A stretch of 64,000 nt of DNA from Demequina litoralis (lineage in GTDB: Bacteria; Actinomycetota; Actinomycetes; Actinomycetales; Demequinaceae): assembly GCF_030418455.1 (NCBI RefSeq), contig NZ_JAUHPW010000001.1:1-64000 (forward strand). Reading direction: 5' to 3'. The notes under the pieces were generated by a model, which ran no database searches, was not told the DNA's origin, and worked only from the letters and a program-made list of their open reading frames with translations. The position numbers were made by a program, and so were the translations under genes. Positions 33,454 to 48,248 of the stretch are shown here, in pieces (position 1 is the first letter of the stretch; each line of letters starts with the position of its first letter).

Positions 33454-34997
33454 CCGCGGCCACGGTCGAGTGGGGTCAGACCTGGCCCACGTTCGAGGGG
33501 TTCGTCGAGCTGGGCGCCTCGCACCGCGTCGTGCCCGTCGTGCGCCGGCTGCTCGCCGACTCGCTCACCCCGGTCGCGGTCTACCGCGCGCTCGCGCAGG
33601 AGCGCCCCGGCACCTTCATCCTCGAGTCCGCCGAGCCGGACGGCTCGCGGGCCCGCTTCTCGTTCGTGGGCGTGCGCAGCCGCGCGATGCTCACCGTGGA
33701 CGGGGACGATGCGCGGTGGTCGGGCGACGTGCCCGTGGGCCTCGCCGACGGTGCGCCGCTCGAGGCGATCGCGCACGTGCTCGAGGAGATGCGCTCCGAG
33801 GCCATCGAGGGCCTGCCGCCGCTCACGGGCGGCATGGTGGGCGTGCTCGGGTGGGACATCATCCGCCAGTGGGAGCCCACGCTGCCCATGAAGGCGCCGC
33901 GTGAGCTCGACGTGCCCGACGTGCTGCTCCTCCTCGCCACCGACATCGCCGCGATCGACCACCGCGACGGCTCGGTGTGGCTCATCGCGAACGCCGTCAA
34001 CGCGGACGCGCAGGAGACCGGCATGGACCGCGCCTACACGGACGCCGTGGCGCGCCTCGACCGCATGCAGGAGGAGCTCGCGGCCGCGACGCCGGGCCCC
34101 GTGTCCGTGCTCGCCGACGGGCCCGACCCGGAGATCGTGCAGCGCAGCGCGCCGGGGGAGTACGAGAAGGCGGTCGCGTTCGCCAAGGAGGCGATCCGCG
34201 ACGGCGAGGTCTTCCAGATGGTGCCCTCGCAGCGCTTCGACGTGCCCTGCGAGGCGACTCCGCTCGAGGTCTACCGCGTGCTCCGCACCCTCAACCCGAG
34301 CCCGTACATGTACTACTTCCAGCTCGAGGACGACCGCGGGCGCGAGTTCGCCGTGGTCGGCGCGAGCCCCGAGTCGCTGTGCACCGTCAAGGACGGCCGC
34401 GTGTCGACCTTCCCCATCGCGGGCTCGCGCCCGCGCGGCGCGACGCCGGGGGAGGACAAGGCGTTGCAGGAGGAGCTGCTCGCGGACCCCAAGGAGGTCG
34501 CGGAGCACGTCATGCTCGTCGACCTCGCGCGCAACGACCTGGTCAAGGTGTGCGAGCCCACGTCGGTCGAGGTGGTCGAGTTCATGACCGTCAACCGGTA
34601 CTCGCACATCATGCACATCTGCTCGACGGTGGTGGGCACGCTCGAGGCCCCGCACGGCGCGCTCGACGCCTTCACGGCGGTGTTCCCGGCCGGAACCCTC
34701 TCGGGAGCACCCAAGCCTCGCGCCATCGCCCTCATCGACGAGATCGAGCCCACCCGCCGCGCGTTCTACGGCGGCGCGGTCGGGTACTTCGACTTCGCGG
34801 GCAACATGGACATGGCCATCGCCATCCGCACCGCGCTCATCGAGGACGGCACCGCGCACGTGCAGGCCGGCGCCGGCATCGTCGCGGACTCGGTGCCCGC
34901 CACCGAGGACGCGGAGACAAAGCACAAGGCCGCCGCGCTCATCCGCGCTATCAGCACGGCGTCGCGCCTGGCGGAGCCCGCGGCTTCGCTAGACTGA
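33450..34997 (+). CDS. trpE: anthranilate synthase component I
   Basis: A 515-aa chorismate-utilising enzyme making anthranilate with the TrpG glutaminase. The N-terminal region has the LES element of tryptophan feedback binding ([11 protein letters not shown]). The catalytic half shows [72 protein letters not shown] and [11 protein letters not shown]. No leader peptide or attenuator is possible immediately upstream because it overlaps hisI. trpG and trpD are not in the window. Its final codons hold the TAGACT -10 box of the next small gene. Confidence 0.96.
   Translation: MTAATVEWGQTWPTFEGFVELGASHRVVPVVRRLLADSLTPVAVYRALAQERPGTFILESAEPDGSRARFSFVGVRSRAMLTVDGDDARWSGDVPVGLADGAPLEAIAHVLEEMRSEAIEGLPPLTGGMVGVLGWDIIRQWEPTLPMKAPRELDVPDVLLLLATDIAAIDHRDGSVWLIANAVNADAQETGMDRAYTDAVARLDRMQEELAAATPGPVSVLADGPDPEIVQRSAPGEYEKAVAFAKEAIRDGEVFQMVPSQRFDVPCEATPLEVYRVLRTLNPSPYMYYFQLEDDRGREFAVVGASPESLCTVKDGRVSTFPIAGSRPRGATPGEDKALQEELLADPKEVAEHVMLVDLARNDLVKVCEPTSVEVVEFMTVNRYSHIMHICSTVVGTLEAPHGALDAFTAVFPAGTLSGAPKPRAIALIDEIEPTRRAFYGGAVGYFDFAGNMDMAIAIRTALIEDGTAHVQAGAGIVADSVPATEDAETKHKAAALIRAISTASRLAEPAASLD
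34990..34995 (+). promoter_or_regulatory. -10 box of HGxxPAAW-like gene inside trpE end
   Basis: TAGACT overlaps the trpE stop, 34 nt before the ATG at 35030. GAGGAG precedes that ATG. Confidence 0.5.
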
Positions 34998-35029
34998 CGC
35001 CGAATTCCACGAGTCCCCGAGGAGTAACC

Positions 35030-35266
35030 ATGTCGAGCGTGCACCTGGAGCCGCAGGACCTTCCCGACGTCGCCCCGCACAACCACGGCCGGACCACCGC
35101 CGGCTGGGTGACCAACGTGGGCCTCGTGCTCGCCGCGATCCTGGTCTCCGTCGGCATCGCGATCCCGGTCCACGCCGTCACGTTCACGGGCATCGGCGTC
35201 GCCGTCGTGGCGCTCGCGGCGGGTGCCGCGCTGCGCGCGCTCGGCCACGGCCAGCCGCTCTCGTAG
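35030..35266 (+). CDS. HGxxPAAW-like small membrane protein
   Basis: A 78-aa protein. A polar N-terminus (MSSVHLEPQDLPDVAPHNHG) leads into HGRTTAGWVTNVGLVLAAI, resembling the HGxxPAAW signature of a small actinobacterial membrane family, although PAA is replaced by TAG. Two membrane helices follow (VTNVGLVLAAILVSVGIAI and ITGIGVAV-like VTFTGIGVAVVALAAGAAL). The gene is regularly found between trpE and trpC in actinobacteria, but no function is established. A role in tryptophan metabolism is only suggested by position. Confidence 0.7.
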   Translation: MSSVHLEPQDLPDVAPHNHGRTTAGWVTNVGLVLAAILVSVGIAIPVHAVTFTGIGVAVVALAAGAALRALGHGQPLS

Positions 35267-35294
35267 GCACTCTGTGCCGCAATTTGGGGCGTCC

Positions 35295-35321
35295 TTGAGC
35301 CGATCTTTGCGGCGGTAGAGT
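35295..35321 (+). promoter_or_regulatory. promoter of trpCBA-lgt
   Basis: TTGAGC (35295-35300) and TAGAGT (35316-35321) with a short 15-bp spacer. The -10 is 7 nt before the trpC ATG, predicting a leaderless mRNA. No tryptophan-codon leader or attenuator hairpin is seen. Confidence 0.5.
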
Positions 35322-35328
35322 GGGCGTC

Positions 35329-36153
35329 ATGGGTGGGAGCAGCACAAGCGTTCTGGACAGCATCGTGGCAGGTGTGCTGGAGGACCTCGCGGTCCGCCAG
35401 GAGCTCACCACGATGGACGCGCTCAAGGAGCGCGCCGCACGGCTTCCCGAGGCGCTCGACGCCCGCGCGATCCTTGCGCGCGACGAGGTCGGCATCATCG
35501 CGGAGGTGAAGCGCTCGAGCCCGTCGAAGGGCGCGCTCGCCGACATCACCGACCCCGCGCTGCTCGCGTCGGAGTACGCGGCCGGCGGCGCCTCGGTGAT
35601 CTCGGTCCTCACGGAGCAGCGCCGCTTCAACGGCTCGCTCTCGGACCTCGACGCGGTGCGCTCGAAGGTCGACGTCCCGATCCTGCGCAAGGACTTCATC
35701 GTCACGCCCTACCAGGTGTGGGAGGCCCGCGCGCACGGCGCCGACGTGGTGCTGCTCATCGTCGCGGCGCTCGAGCAGCTCGCGCTCGAGAGCCTCATCG
35801 AGCGGGTCCACTCGCTCGGCATGACGGCGCTCGTCGAGGTGCACGACGCCGAGGAGGTGCAGCGCGCGGCGGACGCCGGCGCGACCGTGATCGGCGTCAA
35901 TGCCCGCAACCTGCGCACGCTCGAGGTGGACCGCACCACCTTCGCCAAGCTCGCGCCCACCATCCCGGACGGCATCCTCAAGATCGCCGAGTCGGGCATC
36001 CGGGACAGCCACGACGTGGTCGAGTACGCCCGCCTCGGCGCGGACGCGGTGCTCGTCGGCGAGGCGCTCGTCAAGGACCGCGACCCCCGCGCGACCGTCG
36101 CCCAGATGGTCGCCGCCGGCGCCCACCCCGCGCTGCGGTCGGTGCGCCCGTGA
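35329..36153 (+). CDS. trpC: indole-3-glycerol phosphate synthase
   Basis: A 274-aa TIM-barrel enzyme of tryptophan synthesis closing the indole ring. Conserved elements are [15 protein letters not shown] (catalytic Lys), [32 protein letters not shown] (catalytic Lys), [24 protein letters not shown] and [12 protein letters not shown] with [10 protein letters not shown]. It is monofunctional, with no TrpF fusion. The ATG at 35329 was preferred to a GTG three codons upstream because of the -10 position. The stop overlaps the trpB GTG. Confidence 0.95.
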   Translation: MGGSSTSVLDSIVAGVLEDLAVRQELTTMDALKERAARLPEALDARAILARDEVGIIAEVKRSSPSKGALADITDPALLASEYAAGGASVISVLTEQRRFNGSLSDLDAVRSKVDVPILRKDFIVTPYQVWEARAHGADVVLLIVAALEQLALESLIERVHSLGMTALVEVHDAEEVQRAADAGATVIGVNARNLRTLEVDRTTFAKLAPTIPDGILKIAESGIRDSHDVVEYARLGADAVLVGEALVKDRDPRATVAQMVAAGAHPALRSVRP

Positions 36154-37358
36154 CCGAATCCCTCCAGTCGGCCCCCGGGCCGTACTTCGGCGCGTTCGGC
36201 GGCCGCTTCGTCCCCGAGGCGCTCATGGCGGCGCTCGACGAGCTCACGGACGCGTATGACAAGGCCCGCATCGACCCCGAGTTCACCCGCGAGCTCGACC
36301 GTCTCGCCCGCGACTACACCGGGCGTCCCTCGATCGTCACGGAGGTGCCGAGGTTCGCCGCCCACGCGGGCGGCGCGCGCATCTTCCTCAAGCGCGAGGA
36401 CCTCAACCACACCGGCTCGCACAAGATCAACAACGTGCTCGGCCAGGCGCTGCTCACGAAGCGCCTCGGCAAGACGCGCGTGATCGCCGAGACGGGCGCC
36501 GGTCAGCACGGCGTCGCCACCGCGACCGCCGCGGCGCTCATGGACCTCGACTGCGTCATCTACATGGGCGAGGAGGACACCGAGCGTCAGGCGCTCAACG
36601 TCGCCCGCATGCGGCTCCTCGGCGCCGAGGTCATCCCGGTGGCCACCGGCACCCGCACCCTGCGCGACGCGATCAACGAGGCGTTCCGCGACTGGGTCAC
36701 CAACGTCGAGACCACCAACTACGTCTTCGGCACCGCGGCGGGGCCCCATCCGTTCCCGGCCATGGTCCGCGACTTCCAGCGCGTCATCTCGGTCGAGGCG
36801 CGCGAGCAGATGCTCGCCCTCGGCGGGCTCCCCGACGCGGTGCTCGCGTGCGTCGGCGGCGGCTCCAACGCGATCGGCTCGTTCGACGCGTTCCTCGACG
36901 ACGAGGACGTGCGGCTCATCGGCTGCGAGGCGGCGGGCGACGGCGTCGAGACCGGCCGCCACGCGGCGACGCTCACCGGCGGCCGCCCGGGCATCCTGCA
37001 CGGCTCGATGTCGTACATCCTCCAGGACGAGGACGGCCAGACGCAGCCCTCGCACTCGATCTCCGCGGGCCTCGACTACCCGGGCGTGGGCCCCCAGCAC
37101 ACGTGGCTGTCGACCATCGGCCGCGCGGAGTACTGGCCCGTCACCGACAGCGAGGCGATGGACGCCTTCCGCCTGCTCACCCGCACCGAGGGCATCCTGC
37201 CCGCGATCGAGTCCGCGCACGCCCTCGCGGGCGCGCTGCGGCTGGGACGGGAGCTCGGCCCGGACGCCACGCTGCTCGTGACGCTCTCGGGCCGCGGCGA
37301 CAAGGACGTCGAGCAGGCCGCCCGCTGGTTCGACATGCTTCCGGAGGGAGACGCGTGA
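36150..37358 (+). CDS. trpB: tryptophan synthase beta subunit
   Basis: A 402-aa PLP enzyme joining indole and serine to give tryptophan. The PLP lysine lies in [15 protein letters not shown], with [13 protein letters not shown] and the phosphate-binding glycine run [13 protein letters not shown] downstream. [20 protein letters not shown] and the C-terminal [13 protein letters not shown] are typical of the TrpB1 type. The GTG start overlaps the trpC stop (GTGA), and its end overlaps trpA in the same way, so the three are translationally coupled. Confidence 0.97.
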   Translation: MTESLQSAPGPYFGAFGGRFVPEALMAALDELTDAYDKARIDPEFTRELDRLARDYTGRPSIVTEVPRFAAHAGGARIFLKREDLNHTGSHKINNVLGQALLTKRLGKTRVIAETGAGQHGVATATAAALMDLDCVIYMGEEDTERQALNVARMRLLGAEVIPVATGTRTLRDAINEAFRDWVTNVETTNYVFGTAAGPHPFPAMVRDFQRVISVEAREQMLALGGLPDAVLACVGGGSNAIGSFDAFLDDEDVRLIGCEAAGDGVETGRHAATLTGGRPGILHGSMSYILQDEDGQTQPSHSISAGLDYPGVGPQHTWLSTIGRAEYWPVTDSEAMDAFRLLTRTEGILPAIESAHALAGALRLGRELGPDATLLVTLSGRGDKDVEQAARWFDMLPEGDA

Positions 37359-38143
37359 GCGCACTGACCGAACGGCTCGACGCCTGCCGGGCCGAGGGTC
37401 GCGCGGCGCTCGTCGGCTACCTGCCCGTCGGCTACCCCGACGTCGAGACGTCGCTCGCCGCGATGCGCGTGCTCGTCGAGGCCGGGTGCGACGTCGTCGA
37501 GGTCGGCCCGCCCTACTCGGACCCCGTGCTCGACGGCCCGATGATCCAGCACGCCGCCGCCAAGGCGCTCGAGGGCGGGGTGAAGGTGGACGATGCGTTC
37601 ACCGCGGTCCGCACGGTCGCCGAGGCGGGCGCGGTGCCGGTGGTGATGAGCTACGCGAACGTCATGCTGCAGCGCGGCTGGTCGCGCTTCGCGAAGGACC
37701 TCGTCGCCGCCGGGGGAGCGGGCGTCATCACGCCGGACCTCACGCCCGACGCCGCCCCCGAGTGGGTCGAGTCCGCGCGCGCCGAGGACGTCGACACCAT
37801 CTTCCTCGTCGCCCCGTCGACCACCCGTGAGCGCATGAAGCTCACGTGCGACGCGAGCCGCGGCTTCGTCTACGCGACCCCTCTCATGGGCGTCACCGGC
37901 GAGCGCGCCTCGCTCGGCGACGCCGCGCAGCGGGTGGTGTCCGAGGCGCGCGACGCGGGCGCCGAGCGTGTCTGCATCGGCGTGGGCGTGTCCACCGGCG
38001 AGCAGGCCGCCGAGATCGCGGGCTTCGCCGACGGCGTCATCGTCGGCACGGCCTTCGTCCGCGCGCTCGGCGACGAGGGCGACCTCGAGCGCCTGCGTGC
38101 GAAGGTGGCGGAGCTCGCCGAGGGCGTGAGGAGCGCGCGATGA
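37355..38143 (+). CDS. trpA: tryptophan synthase alpha subunit
   Basis: A 262-aa TIM-barrel subunit that cleaves indole-3-glycerol phosphate and passes indole to TrpB. The catalytic Glu and Asp are in [17 protein letters not shown]. The phosphate site is formed by [28 protein letters not shown] and [13 protein letters not shown] start overlapping the trpB stop; its stop overlaps the lgt ATG. The helix usually reading YxNP(I/V) is MSYANVM here, a mild variation. Confidence 0.95.
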   Translation: MSALTERLDACRAEGRAALVGYLPVGYPDVETSLAAMRVLVEAGCDVVEVGPPYSDPVLDGPMIQHAAAKALEGGVKVDDAFTAVRTVAEAGAVPVVMSYANVMLQRGWSRFAKDLVAAGGAGVITPDLTPDAAPEWVESARAEDVDTIFLVAPSTTRERMKLTCDASRGFVYATPLMGVTGERASLGDAAQRVVSEARDAGAERVCIGVGVSTGEQAAEIAGFADGVIVGTAFVRALGDEGDLERLRAKVAELAEGVRSAR

Positions 38144-39069
38144 CCACGTCGATCCCCAGCCCTCCGATCGAGTGGAGCTCGTTCTCGATCGGCCCGCTCA
38201 CCATCCACGCCTACGCGCTGTGGATCCTGCTCGGGATCTTCGTGGCCCTGTGGCTCACCACGCGGCGCTGGGTCGAGCGCGGCGGCGACGCGGAGGTGGT
38301 CGGCGACATCGCCTTCTGGGCGATCCCGTTCGGCATCATCGGCGGGCGCATCTACCACGTCATCACCACGCCGGCCCCGTACTGGGGGCCCGACGGCAAC
38401 CCGTGGGACGCCCTCAAGATCTGGAACGGCGGCCTGGGCATCTGGGGCGCGGTCGCGCTCGGCGCGCTCGGAGCATGGATCGGCGCACGCCGCGCGGGCG
38501 TGAGCTTCACCGCCTTCGCCGACTCCGCGGCCCCCGCCGTGCTCATCGCGCAGGCGATCGGCCGCATGGGCAACTACTTCAACCAGGAGCTGTTCGGCCG
38601 CCCCACGGACCTGCCGTGGGCGCTCGAGATCGATCCGGCCTTCCGCCCGGACGGCTACGAGCAGTTCGCCACGTTCCACCCGACGTTCCTGTACGAGCTC
38701 CTGTGGAACCTCGCGGGCGCCGCGCTCATCATCTACCTGGACCGTCGCCTCAAGCTCTACGGCGGCCGGGTGTTCTGGCTGTACGTCATGGTCTACGTGT
38801 CGGGCCGCCTGTGGATCGAGCACGTCCGCATCGACGATGCGGTGCACATCCTGGGCCTGCGCATCAACGAGTGGGTGTCGATCATCGTGCTGGCCGGATC
38901 GATCGCGGCGTTCGCGGCCCTAGGATGGAGGCAGCGCAAGGCTGCCGAGCGACCGGATCGGTCGCGACTCGCGGCTCGTGCCTCCCACCCCGAGGACACG
39001 GCCGTGCAGGGCGGGAAGGACTCGCCCGACGTCGCCGACACCCACGGCGACGGCCCCGCCGGGGCCTGA
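38140..39069 (+). CDS. lgt: prolipoprotein diacylglyceryl transferase
   Basis: A 309-aa polytopic membrane enzyme that adds diacylglycerol to the lipobox cysteine of prolipoproteins. Conserved features are IGPLTIHAYALWI (essential His/Tyr region), GGRIYHVI, the Lgt signature GRMGNYFNQELFGRPT, and the C-terminal GRLWIEHVRID. About seven membrane segments precede a ~40-residue polar tail rich in Arg/Asp/Gly. It is the last gene of trpCBA-lgt, a common actinobacterial layout. Probable substrates in this window are the FKBP protein and the amino-acid binding lipoprotein. Confidence 0.96.
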   Translation: MTTSIPSPPIEWSSFSIGPLTIHAYALWILLGIFVALWLTTRRWVERGGDAEVVGDIAFWAIPFGIIGGRIYHVITTPAPYWGPDGNPWDALKIWNGGLGIWGAVALGALGAWIGARRAGVSFTAFADSAAPAVLIAQAIGRMGNYFNQELFGRPTDLPWALEIDPAFRPDGYEQFATFHPTFLYELLWNLAGAALIIYLDRRLKLYGGRVFWLYVMVYVSGRLWIEHVRIDDAVHILGLRINEWVSIIVLAGSIAAFAALGWRQRKAAERPDRSRLAARASHPEDTAVQGGKDSPDVADTHGDGPAGA

Positions 39070-39101
39070 GAACGGGATTCCGTGCCCGCCGCCGTTCGCG
39101 G

Positions 39102-39175
39102 TAGGCTGAACGCCCGTGTCAACACCGGGTCGACGGCGCCCCGAAATCTACGAATGTCCCCGTACTCCCGGGGAC
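39102..39175 (+). promoter_or_regulatory. gltB promoter and leader hairpin
   Basis: TAGGCT (39102-39107) is a -10 box, leaving about a 78-nt leader. GTCCCCG (39156-39162) pairs with CGGGGAC (39169-39175), 16 nt before the ATG and just upstream of the AAGGA Shine-Dalgarno. No known riboswitch pattern is recognised. Confidence 0.45.
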
Positions 39176-39191
39176 GCTTAAGGACGGTGTG

Positions 39192-43719
<4,528 letters not shown>

Positions 43720-43727
<8 letters not shown>

Positions 43728-45186
43728 CCCCCGTGGATTCCTGAAGGTCCGAGAGCGGGAGCTCCCCGCCTACCGTCCCGTCCCCGTGCGCCTGCGCGAC
43801 TGGGCCGAGGTCAAGGACGAGCTGGGGCGCGACGAGGTGGTCCTCAAGCGCCAGGCGGGCCGCTGCATGGACTGTGGCATCCCGTTCTGCCACCAGGGCT
43901 GCCCGCTGGGCAACCTCATCCCCGAGTGGAACGACCTCGTGTGGCGCGGGCAGTACCCCGACGCGATCGAGCGCCTCCACGCCACCAACAACTTCCCCGA
44001 GTTCACGGGTCGCATCTGCCCCGCGCCGTGCGAGACGTCCTGCGTGCTCGGCATCAACCAGCCCGCGGTGACCATCAAGAACGTCGAGGTCGAGATCATC
44101 GAGCACGCGTTCGAGGAGGGCAACGTCACCCCGCACATCGCGCAGCGCCACACCGGCAAGACGGTGGCGGTCGTCGGCTCGGGCCCCGCGGGCCTCGCCG
44201 CCGCGCAGCAGCTCACGCGTGCGGGCCACACGGTCGCGGTCTACGAGAAGGACGACCGCATCGGCGGCCTGCTCCGCTACGGCGTGCCCGACTTCAAGAT
44301 GGAGAAGCACATCATCGACCGCCGCGTCGCGCAGATGGAGCGCGAGGGCACGCGCTTCCGCACCGGCATCGCGATCGGCACGGACATGACGTGGGACGAC
44401 CTGCGCGCCCGCTACGACGCGGTGCTCATCGCCACCGGCGCGCCGGTCGAGCGCGACCTGCCGATCCCGGGCCGCGACCTCGACGGCATCCACTTCGCGA
44501 TGCCGTACCTCCACCAGGGCAATCAGGCCGTGGCGGGCGACGAGGTCCCGGACCAGATCCACGCGGACGGCAAGCACGTCATCGTGATCGGCGGCGGCGA
44601 CACCGGCTCCGACTGCATCGGCACCGCGCTGCGTCAGGGTGCCGCGAGCGTCACCACGCTCGCGATCGGCAAGAAGCCGCCGGTCGACCGCCCCGGCAAC
44701 CAGCCGTGGCCCACCGACCCCCGCGTGTTCGAGGTCTCCTCGAGCCACGAGGAGGGCGGCACGCGCGAGTACCTCGCCTCGACCGTCGAGTTCGTGGGCG
44801 ACGAGGACGGCCACGTGCGCTCGCTCAAGGTGGCGGTCACGCAGTACAACGCCGACGGCTCGCGCACGCCCACCCCGGGCACCGAGCGAGAGATCCCGGC
44901 GGACCTGGTCCTCATCGCTATGGGATTCACTGGGCCGGAGGTCACGAACCTCCAGGCACAGTCCCAGGTAGCGTTGACGTCGCGCGCTCAGATCGAGCGT
45001 GCGGACAACTTCGCGACCACCCAGGACGGCGTGTTCGTGGCCGGCGATGCCGGCCGTGGAGCCTCGCTTGTCGTCTGGGCGATCGCCGAAGGACGCGCGG
45101 CCGCGGCCGCGATGGATGAATACTTGACAGGGAGCACCGAGCTCCCGGCGCCGGTGACGGCGCACACGTCGGCGCTGCGCGCCTGA
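43720..45186 (+). CDS. gltD: glutamate synthase small subunit
   Basis: A 488-aa flavoprotein subunit supplying electrons from NADPH to GltB. The N-terminal iron-sulfur region has [18 protein letters not shown] and [13 protein letters not shown]. The FAD-binding motif is [17 protein letters not shown], the NADPH motif [13 protein letters not shown], and a C-terminal FAD motif is [20 protein letters not shown] start inside the end of gltB, so the subunits are translationally coupled. Base composition dips slightly over the last ~250 bp, with no other sign of transfer. Confidence 0.96.
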
Positions 45187-45202
45187 ACCGAGGTTGGAGA
45201 AC

Positions 45203-46621
45203 ATGCGAAACGCGAAGATCGTCTGCACTATCGGACCGGCCACCGCGCCGATTGAGCAGATGCGCAAGCTCGTGGGCGCGGGCATGGACGTCGCCCGCAT
45301 CAACCGCAGCCACGGCTCCGCCGAGGAGCACGAGCAGGTGTACCGCAACATCCGCCAGGCCGCCGAGGAGTCGGGCCGCAACGTCGCCGTGCTCGTCGAC
45401 CTGCAGGGCCCCAAGATCCGCCTCGAGAAGTTCGCGGACGGCCCGCACGACCTGGCCATCGACGACGTGTTCACCATCACCACGCGTGACGTGGTGGGCA
45501 CCAAGGACGTCTGCGGCACCACCTTCAAGGGCCTGCCCGGCGACTGCAACGTCGGCGACACGCTCCTCATCGACGACGGCAAGGTGCGCCTCGAGGTCAC
45601 CGCGGTGACCGACACCGATGTGGTCACCAAGGTCGTCGTGCCGGGCCCCGTGTCGAACAACAAGGGCATCAACCTGCCCGGCGTCGCCGTGTCCGTCCCC
45701 GCCATGTCCGAGAAGGACGAGGCGGACCTCCGCTGGGGCCTCAACCTCGGTGCGGACTTCATCGCCCTGTCGTTCGTGCGCAACGCGAAGGACTACGAGG
45801 ACGTCGCCGCGATCATGGCCGAGGAGGGCCGCACGGTCCCCGTCATCGCCAAGGTCGAGAAGCCGCAGGCGGTCGACAACCTCGCCGAGATCGTCGACGC
45901 CTTCGACGGCGTCATGGTCGCCCGCGGCGACCTGGGCGTCGAGCTCCCGCTCGAGGAGGTGCCTCTCGTCCAGAAGCGCGCCATCGAGCTGTGCCGCTCG
46001 CAGGCCAAGCCCGTCATCGTCGCCACGCAGGTCCTCGAGTCGATGACGCACTCGCCGGTCCCGACGCGCGCCGAGACCTCGGACTGCGCCAACGCGATCC
46101 TCGACGGCACCGACGCGGTCATGCTCTCGGGCGAGACCTCGGTCGGCGACTACCCGATCGTCACGGTCGAGACGATGGCCCGCATCGTCAAGAACACCGA
46201 GGAGAAGGGCTACTCGCGCATCGCGCCGTACCTGTCGACGCCGCACACCCGCGGTGGCGCCGTCACGCACGCGGCCGCCGAGATCGCCGAGAACCTCGAC
46301 ATCAAGTACATCGTGACGTTCACCCAGTCGGGCGACTCGGCGCTGCGCATGTCGCGCCTGCGTCCGTCGACCCCGATGATCGCCTTCACGCCCTCGGCGG
46401 ACACCCAGAAGCGCCTCGCGCTGTCCTGGGGCATCCAGGCCGAGCTCGTCGAGAAGGTCGACTCGACCGACGCGATGGTCAACCTCGTCGACGGCTACCT
46501 CAAGTCCTCGGGCCGCGCGGTCGACGGCGACTTCGTGGTCGTCGTGTCCGGCACCCCGGTGGGCGTGCCCGGCACCACGAACTCGATCTTCGTGCACAAG
46601 GTCGGCCAGGTCCGCGGCTAG
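45203..46621 (+). CDS. pyk: pyruvate kinase
   Basis: A 472-aa glycolytic enzyme converting phosphoenolpyruvate and ADP to pyruvate and ATP. Features: KIVCTIGPAT at the N-terminus, ARINRSHGS (Arg/Asn substrate site), VLVDLQGPKIR, the catalytic Lys in PVIAKVEKPQA, MVARGDLGVELP (metal Glu/Asp) and the active-site loop THSPVPTRAETSDCANAILD. A C-terminal allosteric domain is present, and the extra PEP-binding domain of some Gram-positives is absent. The ATG at 45203 follows GTTGGAGA. It is 16 bp after gltD and could be co-transcribed. A strong terminator follows. Confidence 0.96.
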   Translation: MRNAKIVCTIGPATAPIEQMRKLVGAGMDVARINRSHGSAEEHEQVYRNIRQAAEESGRNVAVLVDLQGPKIRLEKFADGPHDLAIDDVFTITTRDVVGTKDVCGTTFKGLPGDCNVGDTLLIDDGKVRLEVTAVTDTDVVTKVVVPGPVSNNKGINLPGVAVSVPAMSEKDEADLRWGLNLGADFIALSFVRNAKDYEDVAAIMAEEGRTVPVIAKVEKPQAVDNLAEIVDAFDGVMVARGDLGVELPLEEVPLVQKRAIELCRSQAKPVIVATQVLESMTHSPVPTRAETSDCANAILDGTDAVMLSGETSVGDYPIVTVETMARIVKNTEEKGYSRIAPYLSTPHTRGGAVTHAAAEIAENLDIKYIVTFTQSGDSALRMSRLRPSTPMIAFTPSADTQKRLALSWGIQAELVEKVDSTDAMVNLVDGYLKSSGRAVDGDFVVVVSGTPVGVPGTTNSIFVHKVGQVRG

Positions 46622-46635
46622 CGGCACCCGCCTTC

Positions 46636-46671
46636 GCAGGGCCCCGTCGGCTTCGGCCGGCGGGGCCCTGC
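46636..46671 (+). terminator. terminator after pyk
   Basis: A 16-bp stem with one U-G pair (GCAGGGCCCCGTCGGC / GCCGGCGGGGCCCTGC) closes a TTCG tetraloop, 15 nt after the stop codon. A short CGCCTTCCCC follows. Confidence 0.85.
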
Positions 46672-46689
46672 GCCTTCCCCGGGCGCCCG

Positions 46690-46731
46690 CGCATCGTCCC
46701 TGCCTACAGTGGGAGCAGGCGCGACGATGCG
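46690..46731. repeat. inverted pair of 11-mer repeats at sucrose phosphorylase promoter
   Basis: CGCATCGTCCC (46690-46700) and GCGACGATGCG (46721-46731, one mismatch to the consensus) form 9-bp complementary arms. The 20-bp spacer contains TACAGT (46705-46710), a possible -10 box. Confidence 0.6.
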
Positions 46732-46750
46732 CCGGGCGAGGGGGTGCGCC

Positions 46751-48244
46751 ATGGCGCGCAACGGGGTCCAGCTCATCACCTACGCCGACCGCCTCGCGGG
46801 CGACCTGCCGGGCCTCGCGCGGCTGCTGGGCTCGCCGCCGTGGTCGGCCGCGTTCACGGGCGTCCACATCCTGCCCTTCTTCACGCCGTTCGACGGCGCC
46901 GATGCGGGCTTCGACCCGGTCGACCACACCGCCGTGGACCCCCGGCTGGGGACATGGGAGGACGTGGGCGCCGTGGCGCGCGGGCGGGACCTCATGGTCG
47001 ACGTGATCGTCAACCACGTGTCCGCGGGCTCGGCCGCCTTCCGGGACTGGCAGGAGCGCGGCGACGCGTCCCCGGCGGCGGGCATGTTCCTCACCATGGC
47101 GACGGTCTTCCCGTACGGCGCCACGGAGGACGAGCTCGCCCGCATCTACCGTCCGCGGCCCGGCCTGCCCTTCACCCCCTACACGGTCGCGGGGGAGAGG
47201 CGCCTGGTGTGGACCACCTTCACGCCGCAGCAGGTCGACCTCGACGTCGCCCACCCCGGTGCGCGCGCCTACCTCGACGCCATCCTCGATGCGATCGCGG
47301 GGGCCGGCGCGACCCTCGTGCGGCTCGACGCGGTGGGCTACGCCGTGAAGACGCCGGGGGAGACGTGCTTCATGACGCGCGACACGTTCGCCTTCATCGA
47401 GGAGTTCACCGCGCACGCGCGGGCGCGGGGCCTCGAGGTGCTCGTCGAGGTGCACTCGTACTACCGCCGACAGGTGGAGATCGGGGCGGCCGTCGACCGC
47501 GTCTACGACTTCGCCCTGCCGCCGCTCGTGCTGCACGCGCTCGCCACCGGCGACGGCGAGCCGCTCGCGCGCTGGCTCGAGGTCCGTCCGGCCAACGCCG
47601 TCACGGTGCTCGACACCCACGACGGCATCGGCGTGATCGACGTCGGCGCCGACCAGACCGCGCCGGACGCGCCGGGGCTGCTGCCTCCCGCCGACCTCGA
47701 CGCGCTCGTCGACCGGATCCACGCATCGTCCGGCGGCACGTCCCGCCTGGCGACCGGTGCGGCGGCCTCGAACCTGGACCTCTACCAGGTCAACTGCACC
47801 TTCTACGATGCGATGGGCGGCGACGACCACGCCTACCTCGCGGCCCGCGCGATCCAGTTCTTCACGCCGGGCGTCCCGCAGGTCTACTACGTGGGCGCGC
47901 TCGCCGGCCGCAACGACGTCGCGCTCCTGCAGCAGAGCGGCGTCGGGCGGGACATCAACCGCCACCGGTACACGCCCGACGAGGTCGCACGGGAGCTCGG
48001 GCGTCCCGTGGTCGCCGCGCTCCTGGCGCTGTGCACGTGGCGGTCGGAGCTGCCCGTCTTCGACGGCGGGTTCGCGTTCGCGCTCGAGGACGGGGTGCTC
48101 ACCATGAGCTGGCGCGCGGGGGACGACGAGGCGCAGCTCACCGTCGACCTGCTGTCCCACCGTGCAGGCCTGTGGTGGCGCCACGACGGCCGGGACGGGT
48201 CGACGGACGACCTGCTCGCGGACCCGCCGGTGCTCGAGGGCTGA
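46751..48244 (+). CDS. sucrose phosphorylase (GH13)
   Basis: A 497-aa GH13 enzyme, probably splitting sucrose with phosphate to glucose-1-phosphate and fructose in the cytoplasm. The nucleophile is Asp193 (LVRLDAVGYAVK), the acid/base Glu233 (LVEVHSYY) and the transition-state Asp291 (VLDTHDGIGVID), offset by one from the bifidobacterial enzyme. Other family markers are VNHVSAGSAAFRDW, CFMTRDTFAFIEEF and YQVNCTFYDAMGGDD. Close relatives act on sucrose-6-phosphate or glucosylglycerate, so substrate specificity is not certain. ATG 46751. No transporter or regulator is adjacent. Convergent with mgsA, 4 bp apart. Confidence 0.88.
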   Translation: MARNGVQLITYADRLAGDLPGLARLLGSPPWSAAFTGVHILPFFTPFDGADAGFDPVDHTAVDPRLGTWEDVGAVARGRDLMVDVIVNHVSAGSAAFRDWQERGDASPAAGMFLTMATVFPYGATEDELARIYRPRPGLPFTPYTVAGERRLVWTTFTPQQVDLDVAHPGARAYLDAILDAIAGAGATLVRLDAVGYAVKTPGETCFMTRDTFAFIEEFTAHARARGLEVLVEVHSYYRRQVEIGAAVDRVYDFALPPLVLHALATGDGEPLARWLEVRPANAVTVLDTHDGIGVIDVGADQTAPDAPGLLPPADLDALVDRIHASSGGTSRLATGAAASNLDLYQVNCTFYDAMGGDDHAYLAARAIQFFTPGVPQVYYVGALAGRNDVALLQQSGVGRDINRHRYTPDEVARELGRPVVAALLALCTWRSELPVFDGGFAFALEDGVLTMSWRAGDDEAQLTVDLLSHRAGLWWRHDGRDGSTDDLLADPPVLEG

Positions 48245-48248
48245 CCGG

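Noticed and set aside
39108..39191. Glutamine or other riboswitch in the gltB leader
   Set aside because: Only one short hairpin is visible; no conserved aptamer pattern recognised.
45123..45128. TTGACA as a -35 box for pyk
   Set aside because: No -10 hexamer at 16-19 bp spacing; the sequence is inside the gltD coding end.
44942..48184. 1080-codon minus-strand frame opposite gltD, pyk and sucrose phosphorylase
   Set aside because: It spans three well-supported genes and their strong terminator, and its translation is Arg/Val/His/Asp-rich filler.
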